This document shows positions 5,976 to 13,898 of a stretch of 14,081 nt of DNA, one piece after another. Origin of the DNA: Campylobacteraceae bacterium (lineage in GTDB: Bacteria > Campylobacterota > Campylobacteria > Campylobacterales > Campylobacteraceae); the NCBI GenBank assembly GCA_031290675.1, contig JAITNC010000068.1, forward strand, positions 1 through 14,081, read 5' to 3'. Below the pieces are notes generated by a model. It ran no database searches. It saw nothing but the letters and a program-made list of their open reading frames with translations, and was not told where the DNA came from. The first letter of the stretch is position 1, and each line of letters begins with the position of its first letter. The position numbers were made by a program, and so were the translations under genes.

Positions 5976-6419
5976 ATGGCGAAAAACAAGGTTATCGAAC
6001 AACTCAAAAACATTCAGGCTGACGCAAACGCTCTGTTTGTCAAGATACACAACTACCACTGGAATATCAAAGGTATACAATTTCCCGGTATTCACGCTTA
6101 TACTGAGGTGCTTTACGACAAGCTGGCAACCATCTACGACGATACGGCCGAGAGGATACTTCAACTTGAAGGCAAACCCGTTTTGACACTTGAGGAGATA
6201 GCAAAAACCACACGCATCAAAACCGAAAAAGGTGATAGTTTCGACGCAAAATATGTGCTTGATAACATTTATAAAGATTTCTCGTTTTTACTTGACTCTT
6301 TCAAAGAGTTATCAGCCGTAGCAGACGAGGCGAACGACAAAGCGAGCGCGGCATACGCTGACGAGCAGACAGCAGAATTTGAAAAAGAACTTTGGAAATT
6401 AAGACAAACTCTCGTTTAA
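5976..6419 (+). CDS. dps: Dps-family miniferritin (NapA-like)
   Basis: This 147-residue protein is a DNA-protection-during-starvation miniferritin, closest in pattern to Helicobacter pylori NapA. The family forms a 12-subunit cytoplasmic shell that oxidises Fe(II) with hydrogen peroxide and stores the iron, limiting hydroxyl radical damage. The inter-subunit ferroxidase ligands are present: His28 in HNYHWNIKG, His40 in PGIHAYTEVLYDKLATIYDDTAERI, then Asp55 and Glu59 of the same segment, aligning with NapA His25, His37, Asp52 and Glu56. The N-terminus is short with few basic residues, so DNA binding through an N-terminal tail, as in E. coli Dps, is not indicated. ATG 5976 follows AAGGAAT. It is monocistronic, with its own candidate promoter and a strong downstream hairpin. 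An oxidative-stress or iron regulator is likely from family knowledge. Confidence 0.93.
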   Translation: MAKNKVIEQLKNIQADANALFVKIHNYHWNIKGIQFPGIHAYTEVLYDKLATIYDDTAERILQLEGKPVLTLEEIAKTTRIKTEKGDSFDAKYVLDNIYKDFSFLLDSFKELSAVADEANDKASAAYADEQTAEFEKELWKLRQTLV

Positions 6420-6430
6420 TATTTTGATGA

Positions 6431-6474
6431 TTTGAGGTTGTTTTCATCGTTTTGTCTTTAAAAACAACCTCAAA
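6431..6474. terminator. Long hairpin between convergent genes
   Basis: TTTGAGGTTGTTTT (6431-6444) and AAAACAACCTCAAA (6461-6474) form a perfect 14-bp stem with a 16-nt T-rich loop. It starts 12 nt after the dps stop and lies 30 nt past the end of the convergent lipoprotein gene, so it can mark the 3' end of both. Neither strand has a long U-run after the stem, so intrinsic termination would be imperfect; it may instead protect the 3' ends. Confidence 0.6.
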
Positions 6475-6503
6475 AATCACTTCTCACGATTACCTTCACG
6501 CTA

Positions 6504-7271
6504 TCAGTCTATGCTCCACGACATAAAGCCCTTATTTGTAACGTGCCATTTTATGGCAACAGCGGCACTCTCGTTAAAGTCGTTAAAACATTCGTATTCA
6601 AACTCGTGCTCTTGCGGGGAAGTCCTCTCTTTCAGCCACTCGCCGTCTTCATAACGATATCCGCACTCCTCTTTTGTAAACACACCACTATCCGTCAAAA
6701 GCTTCTCGTACGCCGCCGCTTCGGCTTCAAGCACTTTGGCATTGGCTCCATTTTGCTCACTCCCAACGTCATAAGTTCTGACAAAATTTTCTTTATACTC
6801 GTCATAAAAACCGATCAAATCATAACCAAGCAGAGTGTTCAAACTCTCATCGCTCAAATCCAAAACGTTATCGCTCGCACTGCCAAGATGAACAGCGACT
6901 GTGCCGGCTTCTTCATGAGTGGAAAATTCTATATCCAAAAACATAATATTTTTCTCATAAGAGTTCAAAAAATCAGGCGCTTTTATAAGAGGTTTGTACC
7001 CGAAACTGCCTGTGGCGTTTACGGCAAAGGATACGTTGAGCGCTTCGCTTGCGGACATCATATACACTGTGTCCCGTTTAAACTCTATGGCACACAAAGT
7101 GCTGTTAAAATTGGGAAATATTTCCGTTAGCGATGAGGGGAGATATCCACACTGGACAGCGGCTGTATTTTCAACTTTTGGCGCAGCAACGCTCACATTT
7201 GCCGTACTGCTTGCACAGCCTGCCAAAAAACTCAAAGCCAAAACAGCCGTCAGTGTAAATATACCTTTCAT
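6504..7271 (-). CDS. Lipoprotein of unknown function
   Basis: This 255-residue protein starts at ATG 7271, preceded by GAGG at good spacing; an in-frame GTG at 7283 lies upstream of that ribosome binding site and is unlikely. The signal peptide MKGIFTLTAVLALSFLAG has lipobox LAGC with Cys19 as the lipidated residue, followed by a Ser/Ala/Val-rich linker to about residue 40. The mature part has four more cysteines (in QCGYLP, TLCAIEF, EECGYRY and YECFND), enough for two disulphide bonds in the periplasm. The composition is acidic, with several aromatic residues, and there are no membrane segments after the anchor. I do not recognise the family. It is monocistronic: mutS2 upstream on the same strand ends 119 bp before the start, and dps converges from the other side. 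Its promoter region contains an unusual palindrome. Confidence 0.75.
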   Translation of the reverse strand: MKGIFTLTAVLALSFLAGCASSTANVSVAAPKVENTAAVQCGYLPSSLTEIFPNFNSTLCAIEFKRDTVYMMSASEALNVSFAVNATGSFGYKPLIKAPDFLNSYEKNIMFLDIEFSTHEEAGTVAVHLGSASDNVLDLSDESLNTLLGYDLIGFYDEYKENFVRTYDVGSEQNGANAKVLEAEAAAYEKLLTDSGVFTKEECGYRYEDGEWLKERTSPQEHEFEYECFNDFNESAAVAIKWHVTNKGFMSWSID

Positions 7272-7297
7272 AAAAAACCTCACAAAAATTTCATATC

Positions 7298-7303
7298 ATT
7301 ATA
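7298..7303 (-). promoter_or_regulatory. -10 box for the 7271 lipoprotein gene
   Basis: TATAAT on the minus strand is a perfect -10 hexamer, placing transcription start near 7291 and giving a leader of about 20 nt that includes the GAGG ribosome binding site. Confidence 0.5.
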
Positions 7304-7309
7304 TTTTTG

Positions 7310-7323
7310 TTATAATATTATAA
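7310..7323. promoter_or_regulatory. Perfect 14-bp palindrome TTATAATATTATAA
   Basis: The two 7-bp halves TTATAAT and ATTATAA match the arms of the PerR box (TTATAAT-N-ATTATAA) exactly but lack the central base. It lies just upstream of the -10 box of the lipoprotein gene, where a bound repressor would block polymerase. An AT-rich palindrome can also arise by chance here. Confidence 0.35.
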
Positions 7324-7389
7324 AAAGTTTGCTTAAATTTACTTTTAATATAGAATAGGTAATGAATATTAATTTATAACATTTTGATA

Positions 7390-9606
7390 TCACAATCTCA
7401 CTATCGTAGCGCCCGCCCCTCCTTTGTTTGCTGGAGCATCAAAAAACTCTTTCACACTTGGGTGGGTTTTGAGGAAATTTTTCACAGCGTACGCCAGTTT
7501 GCCCGTGCCGACCCCGTGATATATCTGCACCTCATCAAATCCGTTCAACAGTGCGTCCGATAAAAACTTGTCGGTTTTTTCTATCGCTTCGTCCGCCCTG
7601 AGTCCGTGCAGGTCAAGCATCACGCCGCCGCTCACCTCTCGTTGCAAGGTTATGACGCTTTTTTGGGCGGGGGATTTTGGCTGCGAGTGTGACAACTTTT
7701 TAAGAGCTATTTTTGGCAAATACATCGTTATACCGTCCACCTCAACCGACACAGACTCTTTTTTCACGGCCTTAACGACACCTTTGAGGCTGCCGTATTT
7801 CACTCTGTCATTTACCGCAAAGTCCTCCTCTATCTCGGGTTTTGGGAGGGTTATCTCGGATTTGGCTTTGTTGGCTTTGTTTAAAATCTTGTGTATATTT
7901 TCACTGCCACGCTCCCTCGCCGCCTCTTTCGCCAAAGAGATAGCTTTTTGGTATTCGCTCTCAAGCTTGGAAACAGCAGCCGCAAACTGCTCATTTTTCT
8001 CCTCTTTTTGCGCTTGGAGCGAGGCTGTGAGCTTGTCTATCGTCTGCTCTTTTGCCTCAAGAGCTTTGAGTTTACCTCTGCCTTTTAGCTCCAAATCTAT
8101 GTTTTTTTGTATCAAATCATTGAGCTTCTCTTTATCTTCGCCGTACAACGAACGTGCCTTCTCTACGATGTTTTGGGCTATGCCGTATCTCGCCGCCGTT
8201 TCAAAAGCGTAACTCTTGCCGATAGTACCCTCAAGAAAAGCAAATGTCGGTTTTTGCGCCTTCTCATCATAAATAGCCGCCAAAAGCTCCACCTGCTCAT
8301 CAGAAGCGAGCATCGCCGCGAGCCTTTTGTGGTGCGTCGTGATGACTATTTTTATCTCTCTTTTGATAAGCTCTTTTAGTATCGCACAAAAAAGATTTGC
8401 CGCCTCGTCAGCGTCAGTGCCGAGCTCTATCTCATCAACCCCGACAAGTGCGCTTTTGCTCGTAAAAAGTTTGCCAAACTCCACCATACGACCGGCAAAT
8501 GTAGATATGTCGTTTTTCACGTTTTGCGGGTCTTCTATGATGGCTTTGAGGCTCTTAAAACTGCCGATATGCGAGTGCGTAGCGTTTATCTTCATAGGCA
8601 GCAGATACTTTGCCAAAAACGCCGCACTCAGCACAGACTTTAAAAGCATAGTCTTGCCGCCCGCGTTCACGCCCGTAACAAGCAAGATACTCTTTTTAAA
8701 ATTTAAACTTATGGGCTTGGCTTCCCTTAGTGCGTGGTGCGAAAAATCCTTCAAAACAATGCCCGTATCACGGCTTGGAAGGACAAACTCCATATCCAGA
8801 CTTTTGGCGAAAAGTATGCGTGAGAGGTAGTTGTCAAACCTGTCAAACTCTTTGTTGATAAACTTCAAAAAAAGCCTCTGTTTCGCAAACTCGCCGCTTA
8901 TTTTTTTGGAGTATTCGTATGTCAGCTCCTCTTTTTTGGCTACAAGCTCGCTCTCCTGCTTTTTGAGCTCATCAAGCGAGTTGGGCACAACGTAAAAATA
9001 CCCTCCCGCACTCCTGCCGGCTATCCAACCCTTCAAAACGCTGTTGTAGCCGCCCCGCAAGAGCAAAGCTTCGTGCGAATTGATAAAATGCGCCTGCATA
9101 TCCACGAGAAATTCTTGCAGTCTTGACGAGGTCAAAAGTGCCCGCAGATGAGAGTTTATATTTTCTTTTACGCCCTTTAAAGCGGCATTTAGCGCACCAA
9201 ACCGCTCGTCTATCTCATCTTTTAAGCCGCCATCTTTATCAAACCACGCCTCTATCTGTAAAATCTCCGAAGGTATGGTTATATTTGATATCCACTCAGC
9301 CGCGACACCTTCAAACTTTTGCCTTTTCAGGTACAAAAAGTAGCGTATTATCTTGACAAATTCCCATATCTGTCTGATGTGCAAAACGCCCTGTTTTGAG
9401 AGGTGGACAAGCTCCGTGTCCAGATTTTCAATATGCAGCGGCGAAGAGAGGTCATACTTTTGAAGCTCTTGTATAAAACGAAAATGCAAAAGCGTATCGC
9501 CCTCCATAAAGAGCGGTTTTTCACGTGCGAGAATGGCGTTGTAGCGGGATATATACTCCTCTAAGTCAAGTTGAGATATGAGCTTTTGCACTACTTTAGC
9601 CCGCAC
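7390..9606 (-). CDS. mutS2: MutS2 family endonuclease/ATPase with Smr domain
   Basis: This 738-residue protein has the MutS2 layout: a diverged MutS core with coiled coil, the ATPase, a long charged coiled coil (about 490-590), and a C-terminal Smr nuclease domain. Walker A is GVNAGGKT (312-319), followed by STFAGRM. The Walker B region is VDEIELGTDADEAA with Asp391-Glu392; the usual 'DELGxGTDPxEG' is altered. The Smr domain (about 660-738) has LDLHGLRADEA and IYHGVGTGKL, ending GGAGATIVRL. MutS2 proteins do not act in mismatch repair; members suppress recombination, help repair oxidative damage (described for H. pylori), or split collided ribosomes. Which applies here is unknown. The start is GTG 9606, overlapping the upstream gene by 16 bp; a second GTG five codons later is possible. 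It is the last gene of the dapC-murC unit. Confidence 0.93.
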   Translation of the reverse strand: MRAKVVQKLISQLDLEEYISRYNAILAREKPLFMEGDTLLHFRFIQELQKYDLSSPLHIENLDTELVHLSKQGVLHIRQIWEFVKIIRYFLYLKRQKFEGVAAEWISNITIPSEILQIEAWFDKDGGLKDEIDERFGALNAALKGVKENINSHLRALLTSSRLQEFLVDMQAHFINSHEALLLRGGYNSVLKGWIAGRSAGGYFYVVPNSLDELKKQESELVAKKEELTYEYSKKISGEFAKQRLFLKFINKEFDRFDNYLSRILFAKSLDMEFVLPSRDTGIVLKDFSHHALREAKPISLNFKKSILLVTGVNAGGKTMLLKSVLSAAFLAKYLLPMKINATHSHIGSFKSLKAIIEDPQNVKNDISTFAGRMVEFGKLFTSKSALVGVDEIELGTDADEAANLFCAILKELIKREIKIVITTHHKRLAAMLASDEQVELLAAIYDEKAQKPTFAFLEGTIGKSYAFETAARYGIAQNIVEKARSLYGEDKEKLNDLIQKNIDLELKGRGKLKALEAKEQTIDKLTASLQAQKEEKNEQFAAAVSKLESEYQKAISLAKEAARERGSENIHKILNKANKAKSEITLPKPEIEEDFAVNDRVKYGSLKGVVKAVKKESVSVEVDGITMYLPKIALKKLSHSQPKSPAQKSVITLQREVSGGVMLDLHGLRADEAIEKTDKFLSDALLNGFDEVQIYHGVGTGKLAYAVKNFLKTHPSVKEFFDAPANKGGAGATIVRL

Positions 9607-9944
9607 TCTTCTATTGAAACGATAACGCCTTGCAGCTCTTGGATATGCTCTTTGCCGTTAAAAACCTTCGTGCCGCCCGTGAAGTTGAACCTATCTTGCG
9701 TTACCTCGTGCTCTTTGCAAATAAGCGTTTTGCCTTGAAGAAACGCACTCAAAAGCTCTCTGTTTTTCTCACTTTGATTTTCTTGCATCACTTCATAAGC
9801 CACGACAAACGCTATCAAAAGCACGCTCAAAAGTAAAATCAGCCATCTGCCGATTTTGCTAAATCGCTCACTTCTTGCATAAAAAAAGCTCATCAGCGCC
9901 AAAAGCAGTATAGAGGCGGCGAGTATGCGAAGCAGCAGTAACAT
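9591..9944 (-). CDS. Small two-TM membrane protein between murC and mutS2
   Basis: This 117-residue protein has two hydrophobic helices near the N-terminus (about 2-23 and 31-52) joined by a basic loop (ARSERFSKIGR), which suggests that the loop is cytoplasmic and both termini periplasmic. The remaining 65 residues are soluble, with two cysteines (76 and 114) that could form a disulphide outside the cytoplasm. The ATG follows the murC stop with no gap (TAA-ATG), an AGGGA lies inside the murC end, and the stop overlaps the mutS2 start. It is therefore translated with both neighbours. I remember an uncharacterised integral membrane protein in the same place in C. jejuni, so it is probably a conserved Campylobacterota gene. 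The function is unknown; a role tied to the cell envelope is only suggested by murC. Confidence 0.75.
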   Translation of the reverse strand: MLLLLRILAASILLLALMSFFYARSERFSKIGRWLILLLSVLLIAFVVAYEVMQENQSEKNRELLSAFLQGKTLICKEHEVTQDRFNFTGGTKVFNGKEHIQELQGVIVSIEECGLK

Positions 9945-11255
9945 TTAAAAAGTCCCTCTGAGCTGATACGTTATATCGCCCGCGCCAAACCCGATGACAA
10001 GTCCGCTATCCAGCGTCTTGATGAGTTTGTCGTCTTTAAAGAGCAAGATGGCCTGCTCCCTGCGCTCAACTCTATCGGCAAACAGTGGACGGTAGGCTTT
10101 GAACTCGCCCGCAAAATCTATCTCCCGCCTCGCCTCGCCAGCCGCATATACGGGCAGTATGACAAGCTCGTCTACACCTTTGAAACACTCCGCAAAAGCT
10201 TTTAGGTTGTCCACCGTGCGTGAATATTTATGGGGCTGCCAGATAGCCGTTATCTTTTCAAGCTCGGCACTTTTTGCGTAGATAGAGGCGGATTTTATAG
10301 TCGCTTTTATCTCTGTCGGGTGGTGTGCGTAGTCGTCTATGAGCGTGAAATCATCGCTTGAGCGCAAAATGTCAAATCTCTTTTTGATACCGCGAAAGCC
10401 TTTTATCTTCTCTCTGATACTCTCAAGCGGCAGTTCGTTCATCGCCGCTAAAATAGCCAAAGAAGCGTCAAGTGCGATGTGAAAGCCCACACCCCAAACC
10501 TCAAAACTTCCCAAATCCTTAAGCGTGAAAACAGTGAACGGCTCGCCATCTTTAACTATATATCTGATGTCCGTGATATCTTTCGTCGGATAGAGCCTTA
10601 TCGCCTCAAGCTTCGTCAAAGTCTTGAGAAAATCATCTTCAGCGTTTATCACTCGGATTTTCGCACTTATCAAAAAGTTCGTGTACGCACCGTAAAAGCG
10701 GTTGAGGTCGTAACCGTAAGGCTCCCTATGTTCAGGCTCGGCGTTTGTAACGACGGCGATGTAAGGGATGGAGTTCAAAAAACTCTCATCGCTCTCATCA
10801 GCCTCAAATATGATATTTTCGCTCTCTTTTAAGCGCATATTTGAACCAAACTGCTTGCTCTCAGCCCCGATGATAGCCGAACCCTCCACGATAGACGCAA
10901 GTATCGCTGTCGTGGTACTTTTGCCGTGTGCGCCGCATACCGAAAAAACACGCTTCTTGCTCAATATAAACGGCAGCGCATCTTTGCGGGACAACACTCT
11001 GATACCAAGCTCTTTGGCTTTTATCATCTCCACATTGTCCTCTTTTATCACAGCCGAATAGACCACAAAGTCCTGCGTATCAAGCGCATTTGCGTTGTGC
11101 GGTATGGTTACTGTTATCCCCTCGCTCTCAAGGGATTTTGTTATTTTTGTCTCTTTGATGTCAGAGCCCGAAACAGCGTAACCCCTCTGTTTCAAAAATC
11201 TCGCCAATGCAGAAAGCCCGATGCCGCCTATGCCTATAAAATGTATCTTTTCCAT
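9945..11255 (-). CDS. murC: UDP-N-acetylmuramate--L-alanine ligase MurC
   Basis: This is the cytoplasmic ligase that adds L-alanine to UDP-N-acetylmuramic acid, the first amino acid of the peptidoglycan stem peptide, using ATP. The 436 residues carry the complete family architecture: N-terminal nucleotide-binding motif HFIGIGGIGLSALA (5-18); the central ATP loop CGAHGKSTTT (107-116) with Lys112; the acidic segment FEADESDESF; the VTNAEPEHREPYGYD segment, a Campylobacterota-like variant of the 'TNIExDHxDxY' motif; and the C-terminal DDYAHHPTEI (307-316) and WQPHKYSRT. The start codon overlaps the stop of the upstream aminotransferase gene by one base (TAATG), so they are translationally coupled. 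The downstream membrane protein follows without a gap. The identity is secure. Confidence 0.97.
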   Translation of the reverse strand: MEKIHFIGIGGIGLSALARFLKQRGYAVSGSDIKETKITKSLESEGITVTIPHNANALDTQDFVVYSAVIKEDNVEMIKAKELGIRVLSRKDALPFILSKKRVFSVCGAHGKSTTTAILASIVEGSAIIGAESKQFGSNMRLKESENIIFEADESDESFLNSIPYIAVVTNAEPEHREPYGYDLNRFYGAYTNFLISAKIRVINAEDDFLKTLTKLEAIRLYPTKDITDIRYIVKDGEPFTVFTLKDLGSFEVWGVGFHIALDASLAILAAMNELPLESIREKIKGFRGIKKRFDILRSSDDFTLIDDYAHHPTEIKATIKSASIYAKSAELEKITAIWQPHKYSRTVDNLKAFAECFKGVDELVILPVYAAGEARREIDFAGEFKAYRPLFADRVERREQAILLFKDDKLIKTLDSGLVIGFGAGDITYQLRGTF

Positions 11256-12382
11256 TATTTGCCTTGTATAAAATCCGCTATTCGTAAAAGTGCCTCTTTT
11301 GTGTCGCTCTCGTCCAAGACAAGGGCTATTCGCACATACCCTTTGCCGCCCGAGCCGCGTCCGAGGTAACTTCCCGGAAGCGTTTTGACGCTTTTGCGCT
11401 CATAAAGCTCTTTTGCAAACCGCTCATCATCGTCCACTTTGAGCCAAATGTAAAATGTAGCCTCAGGCACTCCAACGCCCAAAATCTCTTGCGCCAAATT
11501 AAAGTTTTTGAGATACTTGAGCCTTGTTTTTTCCACATGCACATCATCTCCCCACGCCTCTGCCGCCGCCAACTGCTCAGGCACGCCAGCGGTGCAGCCG
11601 GCGTAAGTTCTGTATTTGGCGTATCCCTTCAAAAGCTCTTCATCGCCCGCCACAAAACCGGAACGCAGGGAAGGAGCGCACGAGCGTTTTGATATGGAGT
11701 TTAAGACAAGTATGTTTTTAAAACTCCCATTTCCTGCCACCTTAGCGGCTTCCAATAACGACGGCGGCGGCGCTTTGGAGTATATCTCGCTGTAACACTC
11801 ATCGTTTATCAAGATGAAGTTATGTTCAAGGCTCAAGTCCACCCACTCTTTCAACTCACTCAAACTCATCACGGACGAGGTAGGATTTGATGGGGAGTTG
11901 AGTATGACAAGGTCGCATTTTTGCAAGATATCTTCATCAATCTTTGGCTTGAAGCCATTTTCTTGCGCCAACTCCAAATGAACGCTTTTCGCCCTTGAAG
12001 CCACTGCCGCCCCTTCGTAAATCTGATAAAAAGGGTTTGGATAAGCGACAGTAGGGTCTGTTTTGTCAAAAAGCAAAAACTGCGGCAAGTTGAAAAGTGC
12101 CTCTCTTGTTCCAAGCGTACTTACAAGCTCGCTCCCTTTCAAATCCACGCCAAAACGCCTTTTCACAAAACCCCTCTGTGCGGCTGTGAGTGTCTGCTCA
12201 CCGGCTGTTTTTGGGTATTTGTTCAAAAGATGTGCGTTTTTTTTAAAACTCTCTTGTATAAATGACGGCGTTTCAAACTGCGGCTCACCTATAGTAAGAA
12301 GTAACTCTTTGAAGTCCGCATTTGGCTTGACGCTGCCGAGCAAAGTATTTAATTTCTCAAACGGATATGGTTGAAAATTCAT
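11255..12382 (-). CDS. dapC: Class I/II PLP aminotransferase, probable succinyldiaminopimelate transaminase DapC
   Basis: This 375-residue fold-type I aminotransferase most likely converts N-succinyl-2-amino-6-ketopimelate to N-succinyl-LL-diaminopimelate with glutamate in the lysine/meso-diaminopimelate pathway. The PLP-binding features are LNSPSNPTSSVMS (substrate and cofactor contacts), NDECYSEIY with the Asp and Tyr that touch PLP, and the Schiff-base lysine Lys232 in NSISKRSCAPSLRSGF. The C-terminal Arg of YVRIAL should bind the substrate carboxylate. DapC is chosen over other class I/II enzymes because of the overall pattern and the coupling to murC, which needs diaminopimelate further down its pathway; substrate specificity is inference. 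ATG 12382 has AGAAGG five bases upstream. It is the first gene of the four-gene unit and has a clear -10 box. Confidence 0.8.
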   Translation of the reverse strand: MNFQPYPFEKLNTLLGSVKPNADFKELLLTIGEPQFETPSFIQESFKKNAHLLNKYPKTAGEQTLTAAQRGFVKRRFGVDLKGSELVSTLGTREALFNLPQFLLFDKTDPTVAYPNPFYQIYEGAAVASRAKSVHLELAQENGFKPKIDEDILQKCDLVILNSPSNPTSSVMSLSELKEWVDLSLEHNFILINDECYSEIYSKAPPPSLLEAAKVAGNGSFKNILVLNSISKRSCAPSLRSGFVAGDEELLKGYAKYRTYAGCTAGVPEQLAAAEAWGDDVHVEKTRLKYLKNFNLAQEILGVGVPEATFYIWLKVDDDERFAKELYERKSVKTLPGSYLGRGSGGKGYVRIALVLDESDTKEALLRIADFIQGK

Positions 12383-12409
12383 CGCTGCCTTCTAAATAAA
12401 AATTGTTAG

Positions 12410-12417
12410 ATTTTACC
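12410..12417 (-). promoter_or_regulatory. -10 box of the dapC-murC-mutS2 operon
   Basis: GGTAAAAT on the minus strand matches the Campylobacterota -10 consensus GNTANAAT exactly, preceded by TTT. Transcription would start near 12403, giving a leader of about 20 nt with the AGAAGG ribosome binding site. Confidence 0.55.
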
Positions 12418-12552
12418 AAAGAATGGATAAATAAGCTATTAGTTATAGACGCCAAAAAGCCTTTTACATATCTATTTAAAAATTTTAAAATCTCCTACAA
12501 AATAAAACTCATATTTATTAGCTATCTATCGAGGAAATTTATAATTATTTAT

Positions 12553-12560
12553 GGTAGAAT
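12553..12560 (+). promoter_or_regulatory. -10 box of the pentaheme cytochrome gene
   Basis: GGTAGAAT fits GNTANAAT exactly. The predicted start near 12567 gives a leader of about 29 nt containing GGAG before ATG 12596. An in-frame ATG at 12551 lies inside this promoter and so cannot be the translation start from it. Confidence 0.55.
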
Positions 12561-12595
12561 TTCAAAACCTAAATGCTATGTTGATTGGAGTTATT

Positions 12596-13810
12596 ATGTT
12601 GCAAATAAGAATATTTCTATCTATCTTGGTGATTTTATCCTGTACCGTTTTCGTGAACGCACAGCGAATAGGCAGCGCCACTACGGGTTCTGAAATATGC
12701 TTTGGCTGTCATAAAGATCAAGCCAAAGATTGGAACAGTACATGGCACTCACGCTCACACGTAGACAGCAACCCTCTTTACAAAGCAGTTGTAAACTATA
12801 TAAGTAGGGTTAATTATCAGCCAAGTGAAAGCATATTGGTCGAGTGCGCGCAGTGTCATAATCCAAAAATGACTATCAAAGAGATAGCCGACAAAAACTC
12901 TTTTACGCTTGCCAAAGCTTTAGATATAGAAACAACGCAGACAAAGAGAGTTGAGGGTTCAGTCAAAGACAAAGCCATCAAAGACGGCATCAGCTGCAAT
13001 ATCTGTCATAACGTCGCCAAAGTCCACGAAAGCTCAAGCCTTAGCATGAGGGGCTTTAGAGCAGTCGAGTGGGGTCCGGCAGATACGATATACGGTCCTT
13101 TTGAGGACGACGGCAGAGCGGGCATACACAAGTCTGTCCAAAAAGAACACTTCACAGATCCAAATAAACTTTGTATGGTATGTCACTTTGGCGGAGAGAA
13201 GAACGGTACTGAAATTTATACAACCGGCAGCGAATACATAAAAAGCGGCGACCAGACCAAGTGCGTGGATTGTCATATGAGTACGAAAAGAGAAGGCGTC
13301 ATCATGCCCGAGATAACAAGAGCGGGCATAGTCCCAAAAGTAAGAAATATTCGTTCTCACCTCTTTGAAGGGGCTAGAAATAGCGACATCATGAAAGAGA
13401 CACTTGAGCTTAAAGCCGTAAGTAACGGCAAAACTCTAACGGTAGAACTCAAAAATATAACTCCGCACAAAGCTCCAACCGGCTTTGGAGGCAGAAGCAT
13501 GGATGTAAAGATAGACTTTAAAAACGGCAACTCTGTCCTAAGCACCAAACTTTATGTCTTAGAGGCTATATATCTGGACAAAAGAGGCAAAGAGACCGTG
13601 CCTCATCTAGCCCAATCTATAAAAAGCGACAATAGACTGGACGCAAACGAAATAAGAAAACTTAACATAGAAAAACCTGACGGAGCTACTGCGGCTACGA
13701 TTACTGTAACATACAGACTTGCGAGCGAGCGCATACTAAAGATCATCAACTTTAGCGACCCTATTTTTGATAAAATATATCCTGTTACAATGCTAAACGT
13801 AGATTTATAA
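12596..13810 (+). CDS. Secreted pentaheme cytochrome c with C-terminal beta domain
   Basis: The start is ATG 12596, with GGAG five bases upstream and a Sec signal peptide (MLQIRIFLSILVILSCTVFVNA) cut after Ala22; upstream in-frame ATGs fall in or near the promoter. The 404-residue protein has five CxxCH haem-attachment motifs: CFGCH (35-39), CAQCH (84-88), CNICH (134-138), CMVCH (193-197) and CVDCH (223-227). Additional histidines (His51, 55, 144, 178, 185) could be distal ligands. The spacing resembles the cytochrome c554-type multihaem fold. Residues about 255-404 lack haem sites and contain ITPHKAPTGFGGRSMDVKID, like the 'HxxPTG' beta-sandwich found at the end of some multihaem cytochromes. 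A periplasmic electron-transfer role is likely; whether it is a reductase for a nitrogen, sulphur or metal compound cannot be told. No quinol oxidase or maturation gene is adjacent, and it appears to be a single-gene unit. Confidence 0.9.
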   Translation: MLQIRIFLSILVILSCTVFVNAQRIGSATTGSEICFGCHKDQAKDWNSTWHSRSHVDSNPLYKAVVNYISRVNYQPSESILVECAQCHNPKMTIKEIADKNSFTLAKALDIETTQTKRVEGSVKDKAIKDGISCNICHNVAKVHESSSLSMRGFRAVEWGPADTIYGPFEDDGRAGIHKSVQKEHFTDPNKLCMVCHFGGEKNGTEIYTTGSEYIKSGDQTKCVDCHMSTKREGVIMPEITRAGIVPKVRNIRSHLFEGARNSDIMKETLELKAVSNGKTLTVELKNITPHKAPTGFGGRSMDVKIDFKNGNSVLSTKLYVLEAIYLDKRGKETVPHLAQSIKSDNRLDANEIRKLNIEKPDGATAATITVTYRLASERILKIINFSDPIFDKIYPVTMLNVDL

Positions 13811-13822
13811 GACCTTTAAGGC

Positions 13823-13848
13823 AGGCGGGGGCAGATCAACCTCCGCCT
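13823..13848 (+). terminator. Terminator hairpin after the cytochrome gene
   Basis: AGGCGGGGG (13823-13831) pairs with CCTCCGCCT (13840-13848), a 9-bp stem with one G-U pair and an 8-nt loop, 12 nt after the stop. An alternative outer stem AAGGCAGG (13818-13825) with CCTGCCTT (13861-13868), followed by TTATGCTTT, competes for the same bases and has a better T-rich tail. Confidence 0.6.
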
Positions 13849-13898
13849 TATATGCCACAACCTGCCTTTTATGCTTTCTGACACGCTTTTTTATGCCA

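Larger units (their letters stand above)
12383..12595. other. Divergent promoter region between dapC and the cytochrome gene
   Basis: This 213-bp AT-rich stretch contains no gene. It holds two back-to-back promoters, one for each neighbour, and an AT-rich centre without obvious operators. Confidence 0.6.

Noticed and set aside
12551..12595. ATG at 12551 as the cytochrome start
   Set aside because: It coincides with the GGTAGAAT -10 box, would put 15 extra residues before the signal peptide, and lacks a ribosome binding site; ATG 12596 has all expected signals.
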